The notes below the pieces were generated by a model that worked only from the letters and a program-made list of their open reading frames with translations, was not told the DNA's origin and ran no database searches. This document shows, piece by piece, positions 24,723-32,973 of a DNA stretch of 64,000 bases. Numbering within the stretch: the stretch's first letter is position 1; the number at the start of each line of letters is the position of its first letter. The DNA lies in assembly GCA_023386635.1 (NCBI GenBank), contig JAEWJH010000044.1, positions 1-64,000 on the forward strand. The letters run 5' to 3'. Source of the stretch: Pseudomonadota bacterium. Lineage in GTDB: Bacteria; Pseudomonadota; Alphaproteobacteria; Rhizobiales; Xanthobacteraceae. Both the position numbers and the translations under genes were made by a program.

Positions 24723-25508
24723 TCAGCGGCGGCCGGTGAAATTCGGCTTGCGCTTGTTCATGAACGCCTGCACCCCTTCCTGATAATCGGGCGCAAGGCT
24801 CGCGTCGCGCTGGCTGTCGCGTTCGAGGTCGAGCTGCTGGTCGAGGGTGTTGTCAGCCGACGCATTGAGCGCGCGCTTGATCAGCGAGAGGCCATAGGTC
24901 GGCGCGCTGGCGAAGTGCGCGCACAGCTTGTGCGCCTCATCCATCAGCGCGGCGTCGTCGATCGCTTTCCAGATCAGGCCCCAGTCTTCTGCCTTGCGCG
25001 CCGGCAACGGCTCGGCGAGCAACGCAAGCCCCCGGGCGCGCGCCATGCCGACCAGCCGCGGCAGATGCCAGGTGCCGCCGGAATCCGGAACGAGGCCGAC
25101 CTTGGCGAATGACTGGATGAATGTCGCCGACTGCGCCGCCAGTACGATGTCGCAGGCGAGCGCGATATTGGCGCCGGCGCCGGCGGCGACGCCGTTCACC
25201 GCCGCGACGACGGGAAACGGCAAGGCCTTGAGCTTTCGGATCAGCGGATTGTAGTGCTGCTCCAGCGTGCCGCCGAGTACGATCTGCTCGCCGGGCTTCG
25301 CCAGCCGGTCGCTGAGGTCTTGTCCGGTGGAGAATGCACGGCCGGTGCCGGTGAGGAGAAGCGCGCGACAGCTTTCGTCGGCCTCGGCGGCTTCGACCGC
25401 CTCCCGCAGCGCCGCGTGCTGCGCTTCGTTGAATGCGTTGAGCCGGTCCGGCCGGTTCAGCGTCAGCACGCGATAGCCCGGCCGCGTCTCGACCAGCACT
25501 TCATCCAT
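24723..25508 (-). CDS. paaG: Enoyl-CoA hydratase/isomerase family protein, PaaG-like
   Basis: 261 residues. Crotonase-fold motifs are present: the oxyanion-hole region GTGRAFSTGQDL near residue 55 and AVNGVAAGAGANIAL near residue 103. The stretch FIQSFAKVGLVPDSGGTW is characteristic of PaaG, the 1,2-epoxyphenylacetyl-CoA isomerase of aerobic phenylacetate degradation; its Asp is in place. PaaG normally stands with paaABCDE, which are not in this window, so it may act on another ring-containing CoA ester. It lies between the SDR and NadX-like genes in one operon. Confidence 0.82.
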   Translation of the reverse strand: MDEVLVETRPGYRVLTLNRPDRLNAFNEAQHAALREAVEAAEADESCRALLLTGTGRAFSTGQDLSDRLAKPGEQIVLGGTLEQHYNPLIRKLKALPFPVVAAVNGVAAGAGANIALACDIVLAAQSATFIQSFAKVGLVPDSGGTWHLPRLVGMARARGLALLAEPLPARKAEDWGLIWKAIDDAALMDEAHKLCAHFASAPTYGLSLIKRALNASADNTLDQQLDLERDSQRDASLAPDYQEGVQAFMNKRKPNFTGRR

Positions 25509-25562
25509 TGGACAATACTCCTGCCCCAGCGGCGATTTGCGTCGTTATAGCAGGGTTGTCGC

Positions 25563-26330
25563 TTAAAGATGCGTCGCGCCGCCGTCGAGATTGATCGACT
25601 GGCCGGTGACGAATGCCGCATTGTCGGAGGCGAGGAACAGGGCCGTCCCGACCAGATCGTCCGGCGTCTCGGGGCGGGGGATGCACTGCATGGCGACGAT
25701 GCGCTGTTTCTGCTCCGGCGTCACGGTCTTGCGCTCGACCTCGGTGAAGGTCGCGCCTGGCAGGATGCTGTTGACTGTGATGCCGTCGCCGCCCAGTTCG
25801 CGCGCCATCGAGCGGCTCATGCCGGCAAGCGCGGCTTTCGAGGCGATGTAGTGCAGGTAGTTCGGTCGGCCGAGCGACACCGCACCGGAGGCGATGTTGA
25901 TGATGCGGCCGCGCTTCTGCCGCCGCATCGCCGGCAGCACCGCGCGGGCGCAGAGGAATGGACCGGTGAGGTTGACGCGCAGCACCCGTTCCCATTCCTC
26001 CAGCGGAATTTGGTCGAACGGCCGCATCTCCAGCGTCGAGAAGATGCCGGCATTGTTGATCAGCGTGTCGATACGTCCGCACTGATCCTCGACCACGCGC
26101 GCCATCAGCTTGATCGAGGCTTCCTCGCTCACATCGGTCTCGACGGCGAGCGCCTTGCCCCCGGCCGCCATGATCTCTTCGGCGACGTCGGTGGCCTTGC
26201 GCGCGTTGAGCTCGGCGATCACCGCGGTGGCGCCCGCTTGCGCGAACGCCTTGGCGAAGGCGCGGCCGATGCCCTGACCGGCACCGGTGATGACGATGAC
26301 GTGGCCTTCAAGCGATCCGAAATCCGTCAT
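25563..26330 (-). CDS. SDR family NAD(P)-dependent oxidoreductase
   Basis: 255 residues with an intact classical SDR active site: TGAGQGIG near residue 15, NNAG near 90, then a Ser (INIASGAVSL) and YIASK near 155. The C-terminus (GQSINLDGGATHL) is typical. The start at 26330 overlaps the stop of the FAD oxidoreductase gene by 4 nt. It probably oxidises or reduces a hydroxyacyl or alicyclic intermediate in step with the PaaG-like protein. Unlike the SDR at 7269-8087 it keeps the Tyr-Lys pair. Confidence 0.9.
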   Translation of the reverse strand: MTDFGSLEGHVIVITGAGQGIGRAFAKAFAQAGATAVIAELNARKATDVAEEIMAAGGKALAVETDVSEEASIKLMARVVEDQCGRIDTLINNAGIFSTLEMRPFDQIPLEEWERVLRVNLTGPFLCARAVLPAMRRQKRGRIINIASGAVSLGRPNYLHYIASKAALAGMSRSMARELGGDGITVNSILPGATFTEVERKTVTPEQKQRIVAMQCIPRPETPDDLVGTALFLASDNAAFVTGQSINLDGGATHL

Positions 26331-27964
26331 GCCGCACCTTTGTGGTTCTTGATGTGCGCGTCGAGCGCTTCGCGCGCATTCCACGGCGTCCACCACAGCG
26401 GCACGCCCAGCTCCTTGGCGATGATGCCGGCTGTGATGTAGCCGGCGCCGCCGGAGATCGCGCCGCCCGGATGGCCCGACGATCCGGCGCAATACAAGTT
26501 CGGAATCGGCGTCTTGTAGCCGAAGTGGTTATACATCACCTGATCGGCGTTGAAGGCGCCCATGAAGATGTCGCCCTCGCGCATATTGATCATCTCCTGG
26601 GTATATTCGCGGCCGGTATAAATGTAGCGCGCCAGCACGTTCTTGTCGGTCATGTTCGGGCAGACCTTGGCCCAGGCCTCGATGATCTTATCGGAGAATT
26701 CCTCCTTGAAGCTCTCGTAGTCCTGTCCGCCGATGTCGGGATTGAGCGGCATCACATGCCAGGCATAGGTGGTAGCCTTGCCGGGCGGCGCCTGCGTCGG
26801 ATCAAGCAGACTGAGTGGCCCCGCGCCGAACTGGATCACCTTCGGCACGCGGCCGGCCTTGGTGTCCTCGTGCGCCGAAAACAGGTCATCCATCGTTTCC
26901 GCGCCGATGCTCCATTTCTGTGCGCGGTTGATGTTCGGGTCGAATTTTTCGGCGGCGAAGCGCGGGCTTTCGTTGAGCGCCAGATGCAGGCCGAACAGGC
27001 TCCACTTCGTGTATTGGAACTTGTCGATCTTATCGAGGAACGGCTGCGGCAATTGCGCGCGGCCGACGAGCTTCTCGAAGGTCTGATGCACGTCCAGCGT
27101 CGAGGCGACGAACTGCGTCGCGCGCACGGTGCGGCCGTCGGTCAGCGCGATGCCGGTCGCTTTGCCGCCCTCGACGACGATGCGGTCGATATTGACCTGC
27201 GGCTGAAACGTTCCGCCTGCGGCGATGAAGCATTCCATCAGTCCGCGCGCGAGATTGAACGAGCCGCCTTCACAGAGCTGATAACCGCTTTCAAGGTCAA
27301 AGGCACGGATCACCGAGCCCATGGGGCTCGTCTTCGAGGTAGTGTCGACCAGCCAGGTGCCGAACAGCGAGACCTTGAACAGAAAGAGAAGCTGGACATG
27401 TTCGTTCTCAAACAGGTCGCGCACGACTTCCAGCGGTTCGCGGCGCGAGACCTCAAGGAACTCGCGGCCGAGCGCCGTCTGCGACAGCATCGCCTCGCGC
27501 TCTGCCTGCGACAGCGGCTCGGAGAACCGCTCCGGCATGAAAATCTCTCGGGTGATGGTCTCGGCGCGCGCATTCCAGTCGCGGAACGTCTGGGCGTCGC
27601 GCTTGGAAAATCGGGCGAGATTGGCGACGGATTCGTCGAGATCGCGGCCGAGCACCAGGGCGGTGCCGTCGGCATGCGCCTGCGCCAGTTCGTAACGCGG
27701 CGTGATGTAGTTGACGCGCTCGCCGACGCCGAGGTCCTTGAACCACGGCGCTTCCGTGATGTGGAAGTGATTGATGGAATGCAGGTTGTGGTAGAAGCCC
27801 GGCAGCGTTACTTCCTCGGTGGAGAGGCCGCCGCCGTAGCGCAGCCGCCGTTCCACCAGCAAAATCTTCAGGCCGGCACGGGCGAGATAGGTGCCGAGGA
27901 TGAGGCCGTGGTGGCCCGCGCCGATGATGATCCCGTCATAAGTTCTGTCGAGTGCGGCGGCCAT
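26327..27964 (-). CDS. Phytoene-desaturase-like FAD-dependent oxidoreductase
   Basis: 545 residues. The dinucleotide motif IIIGAGHHGLILGTYLA with the following LLVERR is at residues 11-40. The C-terminal FAD signature NLYCAGSSGHPGGAISGGAG is typical of the CrtI/amine-oxidase-like group. It has no signal peptide. Such proteins desaturate or oxidise unsaturated and alicyclic compounds in many bacteria outside carotenoid synthesis, and no other carotenoid genes are present. It is first in the four-gene operon with SDR, PaaG-like and NadX-like genes. The start at 27964 follows a GAGG ribosome site. Confidence 0.87.
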   Translation of the reverse strand: MAAALDRTYDGIIIGAGHHGLILGTYLARAGLKILLVERRLRYGGGLSTEEVTLPGFYHNLHSINHFHITEAPWFKDLGVGERVNYITPRYELAQAHADGTALVLGRDLDESVANLARFSKRDAQTFRDWNARAETITREIFMPERFSEPLSQAEREAMLSQTALGREFLEVSRREPLEVVRDLFENEHVQLLFLFKVSLFGTWLVDTTSKTSPMGSVIRAFDLESGYQLCEGGSFNLARGLMECFIAAGGTFQPQVNIDRIVVEGGKATGIALTDGRTVRATQFVASTLDVHQTFEKLVGRAQLPQPFLDKIDKFQYTKWSLFGLHLALNESPRFAAEKFDPNINRAQKWSIGAETMDDLFSAHEDTKAGRVPKVIQFGAGPLSLLDPTQAPPGKATTYAWHVMPLNPDIGGQDYESFKEEFSDKIIEAWAKVCPNMTDKNVLARYIYTGREYTQEMINMREGDIFMGAFNADQVMYNHFGYKTPIPNLYCAGSSGHPGGAISGGAGYITAGIIAKELGVPLWWTPWNAREALDAHIKNHKGAA

Positions 27965-27973
27965 GGCGTGTCC

Positions 27974-28003
27974 TCTTGATGGTCTTGATCTTGATGGTCT
28001 TGG
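27974..28003. repeat. Two direct 15-bp repeats in the leader of the FAD oxidoreductase gene
   Basis: TCTTGATGGTCTTGA (27974-27988) is followed at once by TCTTGATGGTCTTGG (27989-28003), with a third partial CTTGATG after it. They lie 10-40 bp upstream of the start codon on the transcribed leader. The copy nearest the gene contributes the ribosome-binding region. Confidence 0.7.
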
Positions 28004-28097
28004 CTTGATGCCTTTGCCTGCCGAGCAGCATGGCGGCTCGCCCGCCCCGGTCAATGGTTCTGACCGCGGGACAGCCTTGCGGGAGCATGCGACATTT

Positions 28098-28113
28098 TTT
28101 ACGTATGCGTAAA
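28098..28113. promoter_or_regulatory. Palindrome in the divergent control region before the second Liv system
   Basis: TTTACG-TATG-CGTAAA (6-bp arms, 4-nt centre) lies in the 319-bp gap 27965-28283 between the divergent FAD oxidoreductase and LivK-like genes. It has the size of a GntR or MarR operator but does not match the TWTGTGYGCAWA 12-mer. A TTGACT (28121-28126) downstream could serve as a -35 toward the LivK-like gene. Apart from this and the 15-bp repeats I see nothing else in the gap. Confidence 0.45.
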
Positions 28114-28283
28114 TTATTTCTTGACTTGGTTTTGGCTGCCACGCGACACTCCGCCGCCAGCGAAAGGGCGCGTATCCGATCCTTTCGCAAGGCGGACAGT
28201 CTTGCGGGTAGACCTTATGACCGCTCTCCCGCTAGAATTAGCGCCAGTCTAACTGGCCGGAACGGCCTCGGGAGGGAACATCA

Positions 28284-29459
28284 ATGAAACAAAAGACCTT
28301 GCTGCTCGCCAGCGCATTGCTGATGGCGGCGATGCCAGCCTATGCGCAGCAGAAATCCGTGAAGATCGGCTTCGTCAGCACCTTCAGTGGGCCGACGGCG
28401 GTGATCGGCAACGACATGCGCAATGCGTTCGAAGTGGCGCTCGATCACATGGGCCGCAAGATGGGCGGCCTTCCGGTCGAAGTGATCTATGAAGACGACG
28501 GCCAGAAGCCGGATGTCGGCAAGCAGAAGGTCGAGAAGCTGGTCCAGTCGGACAAGGTCGACTTCATCGCCGGTATCATCTGGTCGAACGTGCTGCTCGC
28601 ATCGCTCAAGACCGCGGTCGATTCCAAGACGTTTCTGATCAGCGCCAACGCCGGTCCGTCGCAGATCGCCGGCGAGCTGTGCAACCCCTACTTCTTCACC
28701 ACCTCCTGGCAGAACGACCAGACGCCCCAGGCGATGGGCATCTACATGAACCAGAAGGGCGTGAAGTCCGCCTTCCTGATCAACCCGAACTATGCCGCCG
28801 GCAAGGACATGGCTTCGGGCGTGAAGTCCACATTCAAGGGCAAGATCGTCGGCGAGGAATATACCGTCTGGCCGTCGCAGCTCGACTTCTCGGCCGAGTT
28901 GTCGAAAGCGCGCGCGTCGGGCGCGGACGCGATCTTCGCGTTCTATCCGGGTGCCGCCGGCGTGCAGTTCCTCAACCAGTATGTCCAGGCGGGCATGAAG
29001 CAGCAGATTCCGCTCTATACCGCCTACATGATCGACGAACTGTCGCTGCCGCTGCAGAAGGAGAATGCGCTCGGCATTCCCGGCGCGCAGGAGTGGGTCA
29101 ACGACCTCCCGAACGAGCAGAACAAGAAGTTCGTCGCCGATTATCGCGCCAAGTTCCCGGGCAAGCGCCCGAGCTACTATGGCGCGCAGGCCTATGATGC
29201 TGCCCAGCTCATCAATAGCGCCGTTGTCGGGGTCAAGGGCGACCTGACCAAGAAGGACGAGATGATCGCGGTGATGAAGAAGGCCGACTTCAAGTCGGTC
29301 CGTGGTAACTTCAAGTACGGCAACAACCACTTCCCGATCCAGAACTTCTATCTGCAGGAAGTGGTGAAGGACGCCAACGGCGAATTGTCGCTCAAGACGA
29401 TGGCCACCATCGTCGAGAACGCGCAGGACAACTACCACACCAAGTGCCCGATGAAGTAA
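28284..29459 (+). CDS. ABC transporter substrate-binding protein, LivK-like (second Liv system)
   Basis: 391 residues after a GGGAGGGAA ribosome site. The signal peptide MKQKTLLLASALLMAAMPAYA is likely cut before QQKSVKIG. The mature part is a type I binding protein: GFVSTFSGPTAVIGNDM, then a distinctive TTSWQNDQTPQAMGIYM and IPLYTAYMIDELSLP. Proteins with this pattern include aromatic-acid binders of Rhodopseudomonas-type bacteria, so an aromatic or phenylpropanoid ligand is plausible but unproven. It heads a five-gene operon reaching 32908. Confidence 0.92.
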   Translation: MKQKTLLLASALLMAAMPAYAQQKSVKIGFVSTFSGPTAVIGNDMRNAFEVALDHMGRKMGGLPVEVIYEDDGQKPDVGKQKVEKLVQSDKVDFIAGIIWSNVLLASLKTAVDSKTFLISANAGPSQIAGELCNPYFFTTSWQNDQTPQAMGIYMNQKGVKSAFLINPNYAAGKDMASGVKSTFKGKIVGEEYTVWPSQLDFSAELSKARASGADAIFAFYPGAAGVQFLNQYVQAGMKQQIPLYTAYMIDELSLPLQKENALGIPGAQEWVNDLPNEQNKKFVADYRAKFPGKRPSYYGAQAYDAAQLINSAVVGVKGDLTKKDEMIAVMKKADFKSVRGNFKYGNNHFPIQNFYLQEVVKDANGELSLKTMATIVENAQDNYHTKCPMK

Positions 29460-29475
29460 TTCGGGGTCGCGCCCG

Positions 29476-29515
29476 GAACGCGGCGGCAATTGGGGTTGCC
29501 GCCGCGTTCGCTTTT
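29476..29515 (+). terminator. Strong hairpin between the second LivK-like and LivH-like genes
   Basis: A perfect 14-bp stem GAACGCGGCGGCAA / TTGCCGCCGCGTTC with a 6-nt loop starts 16 bp after the binding-protein stop and is followed by GCTTTT. It looks like a partial intrinsic terminator. As with the hairpin in the first Liv system, it would give more binding protein than permease. Confidence 0.75.
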
Positions 29516-29559
29516 CGGGAAAGATAAAACATGGTCCTGAGGGGGGACCGTCCACGACC

Positions 29560-30477
29560 ATGCTGCTTTTCATCGAACAATTGCTGAACGGGTTGCAGTT
29601 CGGCCTGCTGCTGTTCCTGCTGGCGGCCGGACTGACGCTGGTGTTCGGCATCATGGACATGGTGAACCTGGCGCACGGTTCGCTCTACATGATGGGCGCC
29701 TATTTTGCGGCGACCTTCGCGGCCTGGACCGGCAGCTTCATCGGCGGCGCGCTGCTGGCGCTCGGCGCCACATTCCTGCTCGGCATCGCGCTTGAATTCA
29801 TCGCGTTGCGCCATCTCTATGGTCGCGACCATCTCGACCATGTGCTGGCGACGTTCGGCCTGATCCTGTTCTTCAACGAACTGGTGCGGCTCGTCTGGGG
29901 GCCGGGCGGCTTGAGCCTGCCGCTGCCGGCGTGGCTGACGTTCCCGGTGCAGATCCTGCCCGGCGTCTATTATTCGGCCTATCGCCTGAGCATCATCGTG
30001 GTCTCGCTGCTGGTAGCCGGTTTCCTCTATGTGCTGGTGATGCGCACGCGCATCGGCATGCTGATCCGTGCCGGCGCGTCCAATCGGGAAATGATCGGCG
30101 CGCTCGGCATCAACATCAAGTTGCTGTTCATGCTGGTGTTCGGCCTTGGCGCCGCGCTCGCGGCGCTGGCCGGGCTGATGCAGGCGCCGATCCTCACCGT
30201 GCAGATCGGCATGGGCGAGAACATCCTGATCCTTGCCTTCGTCATTATCGTCATCGGCGGCATCGGCTCGATCCGTGGCGCCTTCATCGCCGCGGTGCTG
30301 GTCGGCCTGATCGACACGCTTGGCCGCTCGTTCCTGCCGGACCTGCTGCGTCACATCCTCAGCTCCACCGCCGCCTCCACCGCCGCGCCGGCGCTCTCGT
30401 CGATGCTGATTTATCTGCTGATGGCTGTGGTCCTGGTGGTCCGGCCGGAGGGGCTGTTCCCGGCCAGCCGTCGATGA
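29560..30477 (+). CDS. Branched-chain amino-acid-type ABC permease, LivH-like
   Basis: 305-residue inner-membrane permease. LivH hallmarks are GLTLVFGIMDMVNLAHGSLYM near residue 28, the cytoplasmic IRAGASNREMIGALGI and, late, GGIGSIRGAFIAAVL. It pairs with the LivM-like permease whose start overlaps its stop (ATGATGA). The C-terminus carries a short Ala/Ser/Thr-rich stretch (SSTAASTAAPALSS) before the last helix. It belongs to the second Liv system. Confidence 0.94.
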   Translation: MLLFIEQLLNGLQFGLLLFLLAAGLTLVFGIMDMVNLAHGSLYMMGAYFAATFAAWTGSFIGGALLALGATFLLGIALEFIALRHLYGRDHLDHVLATFGLILFFNELVRLVWGPGGLSLPLPAWLTFPVQILPGVYYSAYRLSIIVVSLLVAGFLYVLVMRTRIGMLIRAGASNREMIGALGINIKLLFMLVFGLGAALAALAGLMQAPILTVQIGMGENILILAFVIIVIGGIGSIRGAFIAAVLVGLIDTLGRSFLPDLLRHILSSTAASTAAPALSSMLIYLLMAVVLVVRPEGLFPASRR

Positions 30478-31427
30478 TGAAACAATCGCTCCTGTCCGTG
30501 CGTGGCGTCGCCATCGCGATCGTGCTGCTGCTGCTGGCGCTGCTGCCGCTCTATTCGCATCTCACCGGCAACATTTTCGCGTTGACGCTGTTCACCCGCA
30601 TCCTGATCTATGCGCTCGCGGCGGCGAGCCTCAATCTGATCATGGGCTTCGGCGGCATGATGAGCTTCGGCCATGCCGCCTATCTCGGCATCGGCGGCTA
30701 TGCAGTCGGCATCCTCGCGCATGAGGGCATCGCGTCCGGCTTCGTGCAATGGCCTGTGGCGATCGCGGTGTCGGCACTTTTTGCGCTTGTCATCGGCGCG
30801 CTGTCGCTCCGCACGCGCGGCGTCTACTTCATCATGATCACGCTCGCCTTCGCGCAGATGGCCTATTACATCGCCGCCGGCATGGCGCGCTATGGCGGCG
30901 ACGACGGCCTGACCATTTACAAGCGCAGCGACTTTGCCGGACTGATCAACCTGTCCGACAAGGTACAGTTTTATTATCTCTGCTTCGTGCTGCTGCTCGC
31001 CGCGCTCTATCTGATCTATCGCATCGTCAATTCGCGGTTCGGCATGGTGGTGCAGGGCGCGCGCTCCAACGAAAAGCGCATGCAGGCGATCGGGTTCCCG
31101 ACCTATCGCTACCAGCTCACCTGCTTTGTGATCGCCGGCACCCTGTGCGGCATCGCCGGTGCGCTGCTCGCCAACAATACCGACTTCGTCAGCCCGGCGA
31201 TCATGTACTGGACGCGCTCCGGCGATCTTATGGTGATGGTGATCCTCGGCGGCATGGGCTCGTTGTTTGGGCCGGTGTTCGGCGCCATCGTTCTGCTGGT
31301 TCTAGAAGAGCTGCTGTCGCAGTTCACCGAATACTGGCAGATCATCCTCGGGCCGATGCTGCTCTTGATCGTGTTGTTCGCGCGCGGCGGCATCGACGGC
31401 ATGTTCGGGAGGCGCACCCATGACTGA
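30474..31427 (+). CDS. Branched-chain amino-acid-type ABC permease, LivM-like
   Basis: 317 residues. LivM features include NLIMGFGGMMSFGHAAYLGI near residue 55, LRTRGVYFIMITLAFAQM and the cytoplasmic GARSNEKRMQAIGFPTY loop. The ATG at 30474 overlaps the LivH-like stop; a second ATG follows at once at 30477. The gene ends 8 bp inside the LivG-like gene, indicating translational coupling. Confidence 0.94.
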   Translation: MMKQSLLSVRGVAIAIVLLLLALLPLYSHLTGNIFALTLFTRILIYALAAASLNLIMGFGGMMSFGHAAYLGIGGYAVGILAHEGIASGFVQWPVAIAVSALFALVIGALSLRTRGVYFIMITLAFAQMAYYIAAGMARYGGDDGLTIYKRSDFAGLINLSDKVQFYYLCFVLLLAALYLIYRIVNSRFGMVVQGARSNEKRMQAIGFPTYRYQLTCFVIAGTLCGIAGALLANNTDFVSPAIMYWTRSGDLMVMVILGGMGSLFGPVFGAIVLLVLEELLSQFTEYWQIILGPMLLLIVLFARGGIDGMFGRRTHD

Positions 31428-32202
31428 TGCGCAACAGTCTGACGCGCTGCTCCAGGTCAAAAACCTCAGCAAGCGGTTCGGTGGCATCGTCGCCACCGAC
31501 GATCTGTCGCTCGACGTGCGCCATGGCGAACTGCATGCGCTGATCGGCCCGAACGGCGCAGGCAAGACGACGCTGATCACCCAGCTCACCGGCCAGCTCA
31601 CGCCTGACAGCGGCGCGGTGCTGTTCGCCGGGGAGGATATCAGTGGTCTCCCAGCCTATCAGCGCAGCCAGCTTGGCCTCGCGCGTTCGTTCCAGATCAC
31701 GTCCCTGTTTCTCGACATGACCGCGCTCGACAATGTCGCGCTCGCGGTTCAGGCCCATGCCGGCCATTCATTCCGGTTCTGGGCGCCAGCGCGGGATGAG
31801 GCGGAATTGCGCGATCCGGCCCGCGTCGCGCTCGGCCGCGTCGGGTTGTCGGAACGAATGAATGTGCGTGCCGCGGCCATGAGTCACGGCGAGCACCGGT
31901 TGATCGAGATCGCCATGGCGCTCGCCGCCCATCCGCGGCTGCTGTTGCTCGACGAGCCGATGGCCGGTCTCGGCCCGGAGGAATCCGCCCGCATGGTGAC
32001 GCTGCTGCGCGAGTTGAAGCGCGACTATGCGATCCTGCTGGTCGAGCACGACATGGAGGCGGTGTTCGCGCTCGCCGACCGAATCACCGTCTTGGTCTAT
32101 GGGCGGGCTATCGCCACCGGCGCGCCCGATGCGATCCGCGCCAACGAGGACGTGAAGCGCGCCTATCTCGGCGAGCAGAAGGCGGTGGCGCGCCATGGTT
32201 GA
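31420..32202 (+). CDS. ABC transporter ATP-binding protein, LivG-like
   Basis: 260 residues, with GGGAGG 6 bp before the start. Walker A is IGPNGAGKTT, the signature region is AAAMSHGEHRLIEIAMAL, Walker B is LLLLDEPMAGLGP and the H-loop is ILLVEHDMEAVF. The signature has SHGEHR where LSGGQ would be, as is usual for LivG. It partners the LivF-like protein to power the LivHM-like channel. Confidence 0.94.
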   Translation: MTDAQQSDALLQVKNLSKRFGGIVATDDLSLDVRHGELHALIGPNGAGKTTLITQLTGQLTPDSGAVLFAGEDISGLPAYQRSQLGLARSFQITSLFLDMTALDNVALAVQAHAGHSFRFWAPARDEAELRDPARVALGRVGLSERMNVRAAAMSHGEHRLIEIAMALAAHPRLLLLDEPMAGLGPEESARMVTLLRELKRDYAILLVEHDMEAVFALADRITVLVYGRAIATGAPDAIRANEDVKRAYLGEQKAVARHG

Positions 32203-32908
32203 AACCGCGCCGCTCTTGCAGCTCGACCAGGTCGAGACTTGCTACGGATTGAGTCAGGTTCTGTTCGGCGTGTCGCTGTCGATCATGCCAGGCGAGGTGG
32301 TCACGCTCATGGGCCGCAACGGCATGGGCAAGACCACCACCGTGCGCTCGATCATGGGCCTGACGCCGGCGCGGGCCGGCAGCATCCGGTTTTCCGGTTC
32401 GGATATCCGCGCGCTGCCGTCCTATCGCGTGGCGAAGCTCGGTCTCGGCCTGGTGCCGGAGGGCCGGCAGATTTTCCCGAATCTCACGGTGCGCGAAAAC
32501 CTGATCGCCACCGCGCGCGGCGGCGGCGAGGGAGCGTGGACGCTCGACAAGGTGCACGCGCTGTTTCCGCGGCTCGCCGAGCGTGGCGGCAATATGGGCA
32601 ATCTGCTTTCGGGCGGCGAGCAGCAGATGCTCGCGATTGGCCGCGCGCTGATGACCAATCCGCGCCTGCTCATTCTCGACGAGGCGACCGAAGGTCTCGC
32701 CCCGCTGATCCGCGAGGAAATCTGGAACTGCCTTGGCATGCTCAAGAAAGCCGGGCAGTCGATCCTGGTGATCGACAAGAACGTCGATGCCCTGACCGAG
32801 ATCGCCGACCGCCATTACATGATCGAGCGCGGCCGCGTAGTCTGGAATGGCACATCGCGCGAACTGCTCGACGCGCCAGATATCCAGCACCGCTATCTGG
32901 GTGTGTGA
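32195..32908 (+). CDS. ABC transporter ATP-binding protein, LivF-like
   Basis: 237 residues, starting 8 bp inside the LivG-like gene. Walker A is MGRNGMGKTT, the signature is LLSGGEQQMLAIGRAL, Walker B is LLILDEATEGLAP and the switch is ILVIDKNVDALT. The switch reads DKN in place of the common EQN/EH, a variation seen in LivF relatives. It closes the second Liv operon. The 65-bp gap to the convergent efflux operon contains part of a dispersed GC-rich repeat. Confidence 0.93.
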   Translation: MVETAPLLQLDQVETCYGLSQVLFGVSLSIMPGEVVTLMGRNGMGKTTTVRSIMGLTPARAGSIRFSGSDIRALPSYRVAKLGLGLVPEGRQIFPNLTVRENLIATARGGGEGAWTLDKVHALFPRLAERGGNMGNLLSGGEQQMLAIGRALMTNPRLLILDEATEGLAPLIREEIWNCLGMLKKAGQSILVIDKNVDALTEIADRHYMIERGRVVWNGTSRELLDAPDIQHRYLGV

Positions 32909-32973
32909 GTTCGGTTAATCCCGGACGCGAGCGCAGCTTCGCGCTAAGGCGCGCCCCGGAATGACGTCGAGGG

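Noticed and set aside
24723..25508. A phenylacetate (paa) degradation cluster around the PaaG-like gene
   Set aside because: No paaABCDE, paaK or paaZ genes are nearby; only the single PaaG-like protein is recognisable.
26327..27964. Carotenoid biosynthesis role for the phytoene-desaturase-like protein
   Set aside because: No crtB, crtE or other carotenoid genes are present, and the operon partners are SDR, PaaG-like and NadX-like proteins.
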